Assembly (NCBI GenBank): GCA_029933275.1
Contig: JAOZOM010000050.1
Span: 1-10,598, forward strand
Source: Anaerolineales bacterium
Lineage (GTDB): Bacteria > Chloroflexota > Anaerolineae > Anaerolineales > Villigracilaceae
DNA: 10,598 nucleotides
Direction of reading: 5' to 3'
The position numbers and the translations under genes were made by a program. Position 1 is the stretch's first letter; every line of letters starts with the position of its first letter. Positions 1 through 5,077 of this stretch are shown here, piece after piece. The notes beneath the pieces are model-generated. The model did not search any database and was not told the DNA's origin. It saw only the letters and a program-made list of their open reading frames with translations.

Positions 1-29
1 TATTAGGAGAAGGCTACAGGAGAGAGAAA

Positions 30-266
30 ATGCTTAAAATCAGCGTCGTTTATTGTGCGGTCTGACATTATACAGATAGAGCTGTCGGTCTGATAGCAGA
101 ATTGCTCAAAAATCTGGAATATGATATTGAAGAGCTTACCCTCATCCCTTCGGATGGTGGGAGGTTTGAAGTTACTGTAAACGGGACTTTGGTTTATTCC
201 AAGCTGAAAACAAATCGTCATGCCAACGCGGGAGAAGTTCTCGCGTTGATTCGCAAGATTATTTGA
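30..266 (+). CDS. SelW-like selenoprotein (Rdx / SelT-SelW-SelH family), in-frame TGA read as selenocysteine
   Basis: Translating from ATG 30 and reading the TGA at 63-65 as selenocysteine gives 78 residues, ending at the TGA at 264-266. Residues 8-12 read YCAVU, the CxxU redox motif, directly after a short hydrophobic beta strand (ISVV). A helix with RAVGLIAELL follows, and then GGRFEVTVNG and LVYSK (about 43-58), matching the order and spacing of the SelW/Rdx thioredoxin-like fold. Mammalian SelW has VVYCGAU and a FEV..GKL.HSKK block in the same places. The length fits the family, which is usually 75-100 residues. A Shine-Dalgarno AGGAGA (18-23) lies 6 bases before the ATG. If the TGA were a stop, only 11 residues would be made. 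The family is thought to act as a cytosolic thiol/selenol oxidoreductase; its bacterial role is poorly known. trpS follows 100 bases downstream. A cysteine homologue with a sequencing error is the main alternative. Confidence 0.88.
63..65 (+). other. Recoded UGA codon (selenocysteine 12)
   Basis: This TGA is in frame with the SelW-like reading frame and occupies the second position of the CxxC/CxxU motif (TGT GCG GTC TGA). Homology continues without a frame change for 66 residues after it, so it is neither a true stop nor a frameshift. Decoding would require SelB, tRNA-Sec, SelA and SelD encoded elsewhere in the genome. Confidence 0.85.
81..97 (+). promoter_or_regulatory. Bacterial SECIS hairpin
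   Basis: GCUGUC (81-86) pairs with GAUAGC (92-97), giving six pairs including one G-U, around the five-base loop GGUCU (87-91). The loop begins 21 bases after the UGA, within the spacing normal for bacterial SECIS elements, and it contains the GGUCU found at the tip of the E. coli fdhF SECIS (loop AGGUCU). A U lies three bases below the loop on the 5' side, where fdhF has its bulged U, but here it could pair with A95. The hairpin is inside the coding region, encoding part of the conserved helix, as expected for bacterial SECIS. SelB binding is inferred from this similarity. Confidence 0.8.
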
Positions 267-280
267 AGATGAGGAATTTC

Positions 281-315
281 TCCGCGATAAAAGTTGAGAA
301 AATCTCGTTGGCGGA
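281..315 (+). promoter_or_regulatory. Possible stem-loop between the selenoprotein gene and trpS
   Basis: TCCGC (281-285) can pair with GCGGA (311-315), and inside it GAGA (296-299) can pair with TCTC (303-306) around AAA. The two helices are separated by unpaired bases and there is no clean T run after the outer stem, so this is at best a weak terminator or a leader structure. I do not recognise it as a known riboswitch or T-box. Confidence 0.25.
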
Positions 316-334
316 TTCGTGTTCTTGCTAATAT
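308..334 (+). promoter_or_regulatory. Candidate extended -10 promoter for trpS
   Basis: TGC followed by TAATAT (326-334) resembles an extended -10 element 33 bases before the trpS start. TTGGCG at 308-313 could be a -35, but its spacer is only 15 bases. The position suits trpS and dtd. Co-transcription from an upstream promoter with the selenoprotein gene is also possible. Confidence 0.35.
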
Positions 335-366
335 GAGTTAGCTATTTTGATAAGGAGATGAGATAA

Positions 367-1377
367 ATGTTTGAAGAGAAAACAGTGCTTACAGGGATTA
401 AGCCTACGGGAACGCCACACCTAGGCAACCTTGTTGGCGCGATAAAACCGGTAATAGAAATGAGCAATCAGGCGGAGAAATCTTATATTTTTATTGCTGA
501 TTTGCATGCGTTGAATGCTGTTCGAGATAGCAAGTTAATAGAAAAATGGTCTTATGAGGTTGCTGCAACTTTCTTGGCTCTTGGGCTGGACACAGAGAAA
601 GCGGTATTTTTTCGTCAATCGGACGTACCTGAAATTTATAAGCTGACCGTGTTTCTCTTGAATGTGACATCAAAAGGTTTAATGAACAGGTCTCATGCTT
701 ACAAAGCTATTAGTGCAGAAAACGAGGCGAATGATAAGTCCCCTGATTTTGGTATCAATATGGGTTTATATACCTATCCGATATTGATGGCCGCAGATAT
801 TCTTTTATATAACACTGACCTTGTCCCTGTTGGACAAGATCAAAAACAACATGTGGAAATGGCTAGAGATATTGCAGGAAGTTTAAATAATATCTACGGT
901 GATGAAATTCTTGTGGTGCCTGAGCCTGTAATCCAAAAAGTTGCTAGTGCTATTCCTGGGCTTGACGGACGAAAAATGAGCAAGAGCTACGGGAACTATG
1001 TGCCTATCTTTGCAGAGCAGAAAAAACTAAAGAAATCGATTATGAAGATTGTTACAGATTCGAAACGCCCCGAAGATCCGAAGGACCCGGACGAATCAAC
1101 GATCTATCAACTCTACCAGCATTTTGCCCCCAAGGCAGAAGCGGATGTGATGCGTGAGCAATTTGTAAATGGCGGGCTCGGCTATGGTGATGCCAAGAAG
1201 ATGCTTTTCGAAATGATTGACTCGACTTTGGCAAAGCCGCGCGAAAAGTATTATGAATTATTGGCAAACCCCGAGCAAATTGAAGATGTTTTACTGTCTG
1301 GTGCGAAACGGGCGAGAATTGTAGCAAAAGAGACGGTAGACCGCGTCTCAAAAGCGATGCTAGGCAGAGTGGTATAG
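367..1377 (+). CDS. trpS: Tryptophanyl-tRNA synthetase
   Basis: This cytosolic class I aminoacyl-tRNA synthetase charges tRNA-Trp with tryptophan using ATP. The 336 residues match the usual length. The HIGH-type ATP motif appears as PHLGN (17-21) after TGIKPTGT, and KMSKS is intact at 203-207. Between them are the Rossmann-fold blocks IFIADLHAL, PILMAADILLYNTDLVPVGQDQKQH and the VTSKGLMNRSHAYKA segment. The version is closer to the TGIKPTGTPHLGN subtype than to the B. subtilis SGIQPSG type. AAGGAG (352-357) stands 9 bases before the ATG. The dtd gene follows after 5 bases, so the two are probably co-transcribed. The first two thirds of the gene are visibly AT-richer than the last third: sampled 60-base lines run about 32-40% GC before position 1000 and 50-53% after 1080. 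Confidence 0.97.
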   Translation: MFEEKTVLTGIKPTGTPHLGNLVGAIKPVIEMSNQAEKSYIFIADLHALNAVRDSKLIEKWSYEVAATFLALGLDTEKAVFFRQSDVPEIYKLTVFLLNVTSKGLMNRSHAYKAISAENEANDKSPDFGINMGLYTYPILMAADILLYNTDLVPVGQDQKQHVEMARDIAGSLNNIYGDEILVVPEPVIQKVASAIPGLDGRKMSKSYGNYVPIFAEQKKLKKSIMKIVTDSKRPEDPKDPDESTIYQLYQHFAPKAEADVMREQFVNGGLGYGDAKKMLFEMIDSTLAKPREKYYELLANPEQIEDVLLSGAKRARIVAKETVDRVSKAMLGRVV

Positions 1378-1382
1378 TCTTT

Positions 1383-1820
1383 ATGCGCGCATTACTCCAA
1401 AGAGTTTCTCACGGGAAAGTATCTGTAGATGGCAAATCTATCGCCGAAATCGGGCATGGACTTGTTGTTCTTTTGGGCGTTGGGGAGGGGGATGGTGAGA
1501 CAGAAATCCGTTATTTGGCGGAGAAAATTGCCCAAATGCGTATCTTTGAAGATGAGCAAGGCAAGATGAATTTATCTATATTGGATGTCGGCGGAGAAGC
1601 AATTGTCGTTTCGCAGTTTACACTTTATGCCAATACAAAAAAAGGTCGTAGACCATCATTTGTCCACGCTGCGCCGCCAGAGATTGCCGCACCGCTGGTT
1701 GAAGAATTTACCAAAGTTCTTGCTGCACAGGGCATCCCCACACAGAGCGGAGAATTTGGGGCAGATATGCTGGTTGAGATTAATAATGATGGACCGGTCA
1801 CGATTTGGTTGGAGAGGTAG
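1383..1820 (+). CDS. dtd: D-aminoacyl-tRNA deacylase
   Basis: DTD hydrolyses D-amino acids, and also mis-charged glycine, from tRNA, recycling the tRNA and keeping D-residues out of proteins. It acts in the cytosol as a homodimer. The protein has 145 residues, the standard size. It begins MRALLQRV, and both family signatures are present: SQFTLYA (77-83) and NNDGPVT (134-140), whose Gly-Pro pair forms the chiral-proofreading site across the dimer. The ATG at 1383 has only a poor Shine-Dalgarno sequence and lies 5 bases after the trpS stop, suggesting translational coupling. Pairing with trpS makes sense because D-Trp-tRNA is a known DTD substrate. A strong terminator follows at 1906-1939. Confidence 0.97.
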   Translation: MRALLQRVSHGKVSVDGKSIAEIGHGLVVLLGVGEGDGETEIRYLAEKIAQMRIFEDEQGKMNLSILDVGGEAIVVSQFTLYANTKKGRRPSFVHAAPPEIAAPLVEEFTKVLAAQGIPTQSGEFGADMLVEINNDGPVTIWLER

Positions 1821-1905
1821 GGGGGAAAGTGCGATGTACTTATTTAACGGAATCAAGCCCAAATCATACCCGACCTTATGCTGTCGAGTACAGGCGCGCG
1901 AATCG

Positions 1906-1939
1906 AAAAAGTCCCCGTTCAAATGAACGGGGACTTTTT
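1906..1939. terminator. Strong bidirectional intrinsic terminator
   Basis: Sixteen bases (1906-1921: AAAAA, then GTCCCCGTTCA) are perfectly complementary to 1924-1939, with only AA between the arms. The top pairs probably open to make a stable loop. A and T tracts flank the GC core on both sides, so it can terminate the dtd transcript on the plus strand and the small membrane-peptide transcript (1956-2078) on the minus strand. Confidence 0.9.
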
Positions 1940-1955
1940 ATTCATCCACAAAATA

Positions 1956-2078
1956 TTATTTACGCCAGCGGACGATATTTTCTTCGGCATCTTCATCACG
2001 ATTGCGCAGCGTTGGCAGCAGGCTGATCGCCATGAAGGGACTTACGAGAATGAGTGTGATTAGTGCGAGTATGGGCAT
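1956..2078 (-). CDS. Small single-span membrane protein, 40 aa, unknown function
   Basis: The reading frame starts at the ATG whose complement is 2076-2078 and encodes 40 residues. Residues 2-21 are a hydrophobic run (PILALITLILVSPFMAISLL), followed by a charged tail with RNRDEDAEEN and ending RWRK. A perfect AAGGAGG (complement of 2084-2090) stands 5 bases before the ATG, the strongest ribosome-binding site in the window. A bidirectional terminator begins 17 bases past its stop codon. The gene lies 63 bases downstream of the ferredoxin reductase gene on the same strand and is probably on its transcript, though a weak CCCG/CGGG hairpin sits between them. The residues suggest an inner-membrane peptide with a cytoplasmic or exterior acidic tail; orientation is uncertain. 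I do not recognise a family and assign no function. Confidence 0.72.
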   Translation of the reverse strand: MPILALITLILVSPFMAISLLPTLRNRDEDAEENIVRWRK

Positions 2079-2107
2079 ATCAGCCTCCTTTTCTATGACT
2101 GATTAAA

Positions 2108-2123
2108 CCCGATTACGCACGGG
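2108..2123 (-). repeat. Small inverted repeat between the reductase and the small membrane-protein gene
   Basis: CCCG (2108-2111) and CGGG (2120-2123) flank an 8-base loop, and on the minus strand the hairpin is followed by TTTAAT. It could be a weak, leaky terminator separating expression of the two genes, but four pairs are too few for a firm call. Confidence 0.2.
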
Positions 2124-2141
2124 AAGTTCCTTGCAGAAACC

Positions 2142-3476
2142 TTACAACCCGATGGCTGCGAGCATATCTTCGTTTTTGTCGAATTTGAAATCTTTGACAT
2201 TGCGTTTTTCTGTCTCTTCGCTTTCGACTTGATAGAGACGGAGTGCCGCTTCGTTCGTGACGATAGGCTTGCTGAGGCTTGCGAGTTTTGTTTCGAGCGT
2301 TTCAACAGCGGATTCACCCTGAGGCAGGTTCTTGAGGTAATCTAAAACCGCATTGGCACCGTTGATGCCATCTTTGCGAGCGTAGCCGACGAGACCGTCT
2401 GAAGCTTGGCGTGACCAACCAGCCACGAAAACATCTTCAATGACCGATTCGCTAGCGGGGTCGTAGGTTTCGTAAGTTTTGCCATCTTTGGGGAAGCGGG
2501 GATTTTCGTTTTTGACAAATTCGCTCCATTTATCCACAGGAAGACCGAAGTTTTCATCCACTTTATCGCCGATGGCAAAGATGATTGTTTCAGCTTCGAT
2601 GATGCGCTTTTTCCCTGAACCGCGCGGTTTTGTAACGCCCTTCTCATTCAGGATGAGTTTATTATCTTCAACTTCGACACTGGTGAGCATTTTCTGCTCG
2701 TCGCCAAACATTTGCTGAGGCGAGGTCAGGAATTGGAAACGGAATTTTGTCTCGGAAACTTTGGGGGCGGCTTTGGGCAGCGCGGCGAGAAATGCGTCTT
2801 TGGCGGCTTGCGGGTCTTGCCCTACTTCAACCATATTATCGGCGCAGCGGGCGATTTCGGCATCCAGTGCGTCAAGGTCAAGATTCGCGGCAACGTATCC
2901 CAACTCTTTCTTTGTGAATTTGATTTCGGCGGGACCACGGCGGACAAGAGCGGTCACTTCGTCCACTTTTGCTTCACGAATAAGATAGCGGGCGATGTCG
3001 ATCATGACATTCCCTGCGCCGACAACGAGACAGCGAGGTCCAAAACGGAAATTATCCTGACTAAAAGGAGGTAGATGGTTGTAATAATAGACGACAGATT
3101 TAGCGTGGTAAACGCCAGTTTGGTCTTCGCCGGGAAGACCGAGCCATTTAGTGCCTTGTGCGCCGGTGGTGACGAAGAGAGCTTGATACCCCATCTCACG
3201 CAAGTCATCGAGGCTGATATCGGCATTTTCGCCAACGGTCACATTGCCAAAATAATGCAGGTTGGGCGTTTCAAGAACTTTTATGAATTGCTTACGCAGT
3301 CCTTTTTTCATGGCGACTTTTGCGGGGTAAATGCCATATTCGGCGAGACCACCGGGCTTGATATCGCGGTTGAAGAGAGTCACATCTGCACCTGATTCGG
3401 CGAGCATGCGTGCGCCGTAAAGTCCAGCTGGTCCTGCGCCAATTACGGCGATTTGATATTTCTTTTCTGTTGTCAT
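2142..3476 (-). CDS. Ferredoxin-NADP+ reductase, adrenodoxin reductase-like (FprA type)
   Basis: An FAD-dependent, NADP(H)-linked reductase that probably passes electrons between NADPH and ferredoxin in the cytosol. The 444 residues begin MTTEKKYQIAVIGAGPAG. The FAD-binding GxGxxG is at 13-18 and the NADP-binding GAGNVM at 153-158. VRRGPAEIKFTKKELGYV, which follows, is the hallmark of adrenodoxin reductases. The C-terminal FAD contact region is FVAGW...ARKDGINGAN. A C-terminal tail of about 45 charged residues follows the usual end. The N-terminal cysteine clusters of GltD-type proteins are absent. An open frame extends 36 codons upstream to a TTG at 3584, but that stretch contains a near-perfect promoter and the TTG has no Shine-Dalgarno sequence, whereas AAGGA precedes ATG 3476 by 8 bases. 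The specific redox partner is unknown. Confidence 0.85.
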   Translation of the reverse strand: MTTEKKYQIAVIGAGPAGLYGARMLAESGADVTLFNRDIKPGGLAEYGIYPAKVAMKKGLRKQFIKVLETPNLHYFGNVTVGENADISLDDLREMGYQALFVTTGAQGTKWLGLPGEDQTGVYHAKSVVYYYNHLPPFSQDNFRFGPRCLVVGAGNVMIDIARYLIREAKVDEVTALVRRGPAEIKFTKKELGYVAANLDLDALDAEIARCADNMVEVGQDPQAAKDAFLAALPKAAPKVSETKFRFQFLTSPQQMFGDEQKMLTSVEVEDNKLILNEKGVTKPRGSGKKRIIEAETIIFAIGDKVDENFGLPVDKWSEFVKNENPRFPKDGKTYETYDPASESVIEDVFVAGWSRQASDGLVGYARKDGINGANAVLDYLKNLPQGESAVETLETKLASLSKPIVTNEAALRLYQVESEETEKRNVKDFKFDKNEDMLAAIGL

Positions 3477-3522
3477 TTTTAATTTCCTTATGCCTTCGTT
3501 GAGAGAATTTGAGTTTTCTGAC

Positions 3523-3537
3523 TGTAGATAACCTACA
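3523..3537. repeat. Perfect short inverted repeat in the reductase leader
   Basis: TGTAG (3523-3527) and CTACA (3533-3537) flank a 5-base centre. The repeat lies about 12-26 bases downstream of the expected transcription start of the reductase gene, where a repressor operator or a small leader hairpin would be effective. No regulator is recognisable. Confidence 0.3.
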
Positions 3538-3555
3538 TACAAAACAATTCCTACC

Positions 3556-3584
3556 ATTATAGCGATTAGAGAATTGAATGACAA
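3556..3584 (-). promoter_or_regulatory. Sigma-70-type promoter of the ferredoxin reductase gene
   Basis: On the minus strand TTGTCA (3584-3579) is followed after exactly 17 bases by TATAAT (3561-3556). The -35 matches five of six consensus bases and the -10 matches all six. Transcription should start near 3549, leaving a leader of about 70 bases before the ATG at 3476. The promoter overlaps the in-frame upstream extension of the reductase and decides its start. Confidence 0.85.
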
Positions 3585-3683
3585 GGTGAGAATATGGATA
3601 TATTAGGGCGATAAAAGTAAGGTTGAACGCGTTTGAATTTAGTTTCTTTCATTTTGGGAGAAATGTATGCCCTTTTTAGCAAA

Positions 3684-3717
3684 AAAAGAGACGACAGCGC
3701 AAACTGTCGTCTTTTTT
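3684..3717. terminator. Bidirectional intrinsic terminator after the lipoprotein gene
   Basis: AGACGACAG (3689-3697) pairs with CTGTCGTCT (3704-3712) around CGCAAA. A/T tracts extend the stem to 3684 and 3717 with one G-T pair. On the minus strand it is followed by a T-rich tract, 20 bases after the lipoprotein stop codon. No gene ends here from the plus side. It insulates the reductase promoter at 3556-3584 from upstream transcription. Confidence 0.88.
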
Positions 3718-3736
3718 GAGGGAATAGAATGGTTTT

Positions 3737-4897
3737 TTAATGGTAAACAACACGAAGAGATGTTTCGTTTCCTAAGCGGACAACATCGCCAACGTCATCG
3801 CCATTTGTTTCGAGGTCGTTAAATTGTATTCGGAATTGTAAACTGCTGGTTCCCAAGTGCGTTTGAATATAGTTTTTAATCTCAGGGATGTCGGTAGCAG
3901 CGGTTAGTTGCACTTCGTCGCACCAGCGAGCAAGTGCGCCAGAAACAGCACCTGTAACATAATCGCTTCCGTCTAGCGCACCATAATTATCAGCATACAT
4001 CCGTAAACAGCCGAGATTGCCGAAGGGGTCGCCTAAGATATCGTGAGAAGGCACATTTAAGGAAACGCTATCAATGGTTATCCCAACCGGAAGGGTTGAG
4101 GTGTCGAAGGTGAAAAAACCCTGTATTCCCGTATTGGTTGATGAATCTCCCGCGTTGGTTGGGCTATGGACTGCGCCATCGCTTCCAACCATACCGCTGG
4201 ATGCGCCAATGAGTGGAAGATCAGCCGCAGCAACTGGCGGTGGCAAAGTCGGGACTCCTGGCGTGGCGGTTGGCGCAGGCACAACGACCTTGACCCAGAA
4301 TGGTCCCTGACCATCAGCATTGATGCCGAAAACGATATTGTCGGAGGAGCGTAGTTTGAAGTTACCCTGATAGCTCTTTGGGTCGGATGGGGCGACTAGG
4401 TCTACTGAAATATCTATCGTTGCCCCAGGGGCGACTGTCCCAGTGGTAATTGGGCTTGTTGCGGGCGCACCCATTTGATCTCCGCTATCGAAAAGCAAGA
4501 CATAGCTAGAGTTCCATGTGCAGGAGCCATTATTTTTGATGCGCCAGGTTTTAGTAAAAGCTGTTCCGGCGTTTACTTCGGTGCCGTCTGGGTAAGTAAC
4601 ATCTTTTACAAAACTGCCGCGATTACAGGGGATGGGGGTATTCGTCGCGGTGGCGGGGGGAATGGTGGGCATTAAGGTATTGGTCGCCGTGAGGGTAATT
4701 TCAGGGGCGGTGGTGGCACTTGGCAATGAGACTATCGCGGTTTCTGCCGCATGGGTGAAGACGGCTTCAGCCGTTGCCGCGATGGAGGTTGCAGCCGCGT
4801 CATCTGTATTCCCATTTCCTGTGGGGAGGTTGCAAGCCCCAAGCAGGATGGCACTTAATAGAATGATGCTGAGTAAAAGATATTTCGGTTTTTTCAT
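3737..4897 (-). CDS. Lipoprotein with NBR1-like Ig (four-tryptophan) domain and beta-rich C-terminal domain
   Basis: A 386-residue exported lipoprotein of unknown ligand. Residues 1-22 are a lipoprotein signal, KK followed by a hydrophobic core and the lipobox LGAC with Cys22. Residues 25-90 form a Ser/Thr/Ala/Pro-rich stalk. Residues 91-205 match the NBR1-type Ig-like domain: FVKDVTYPDGT, FTKTWRIKNNGSCTW, LLFDSG and a closing GPFWVKV, with Cys91 and Cys126 placed to form a disulfide. After a Pro/Thr linker, about 220-386 form a second beta-rich domain (ASSGMVGSDGAV..., FFTFDTSTLP, SVSLNV) resembling DNRLRE-type surface domains, less surely. The start is the ATG at 4897, with AGGAG 7 bases upstream; in-frame ATGs further upstream overlap this ribosome-binding site or the promoter -10. 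The gene has its own promoter and terminator, so it is a single-gene transcript. The exposed domains suggest binding or scaffolding, not catalysis. Confidence 0.82.
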   Translation of the reverse strand: MKKPKYLLLSIILLSAILLGACNLPTGNGNTDDAAATSIAATAEAVFTHAAETAIVSLPSATTAPEITLTATNTLMPTIPPATATNTPIPCNRGSFVKDVTYPDGTEVNAGTAFTKTWRIKNNGSCTWNSSYVLLFDSGDQMGAPATSPITTGTVAPGATIDISVDLVAPSDPKSYQGNFKLRSSDNIVFGINADGQGPFWVKVVVPAPTATPGVPTLPPPVAAADLPLIGASSGMVGSDGAVHSPTNAGDSSTNTGIQGFFTFDTSTLPVGITIDSVSLNVPSHDILGDPFGNLGCLRMYADNYGALDGSDYVTGAVSGALARWCDEVQLTAATDIPEIKNYIQTHLGTSSLQFRIQFNDLETNGDDVGDVVRLGNETSLRVVYH

Positions 4898-4936
4898 AAG
4901 ATTTCTCCTCATTGTATTTCTATCTTCAATGAATTT

Positions 4937-4965
4937 ATTATAGAGGGCTATCAATTAATCTACAA
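4937..4965 (-). promoter_or_regulatory. Sigma-70-type promoter of the lipoprotein gene
   Basis: On the minus strand TTGTAG (4965-4960) and TATAAT (4942-4937) are separated by 17 bases. Transcription would begin near 4930, giving a leader of about 33 bases before ATG 4897. An imperfect inverted repeat (4962-4986) overlaps the -35. Confidence 0.75.
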
Positions 4966-5029
4966 GTACCCAAAAGGTAGGGTTGTCCCCACAAAATCTT
5001 TAACTCACACCGTATTTTCATCTACTCTG

Positions 5030-5038
5030 TGCTAAGAT
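5030..5038 (+). promoter_or_regulatory. Candidate extended -10 promoter for the 5078-10498 gene run
   Basis: TGC-TAAGAT (5030-5038) looks like an extended -10 element, with transcription starting near 5045 and a leader of about 33 bases. No convincing -35 lies 17 bases upstream. It is the best candidate on the plus strand between the two divergent genes. Confidence 0.4.
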
Positions 5039-5077
5039 TATTCAACCCTAACCAACATCGTATCTTGGAGGAATATC

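Noticed and set aside
3..221. Minus-strand open frame of 72 codons
   Set aside because: It is antisense to the SelW-like selenoprotein gene, has no family resemblance, and exists because the plus-strand gene is interrupted only by the recoded TGA.
1834..1926. A 30-codon plus frame (MYLFNG...) after dtd
   Set aside because: It runs into the terminator hairpin and its stop lies inside the stem; the upstream G run is an unconvincing ribosome-binding site.
2142..3476. Glutamate synthase small subunit (GltD)
   Set aside because: No N-terminal cysteine clusters for Fe-S centres, and the RRGPAEIKFTKKEL segment is typical of adrenodoxin reductases.
3667..3822. A 51-codon plus frame (MPFLAKK...) with GGGAG 6 bases upstream
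   Set aside because: It contains the terminator at 3684-3717 and then runs antisense to the lipoprotein gene; the His/Arg-rich end looks like an antisense shadow.
4898..4954. Longer N-terminus for the lipoprotein beginning MIALYNK
   Set aside because: Those codons cover the promoter -10 and the ribosome-binding site; the signal peptide begins properly at ATG 4897.
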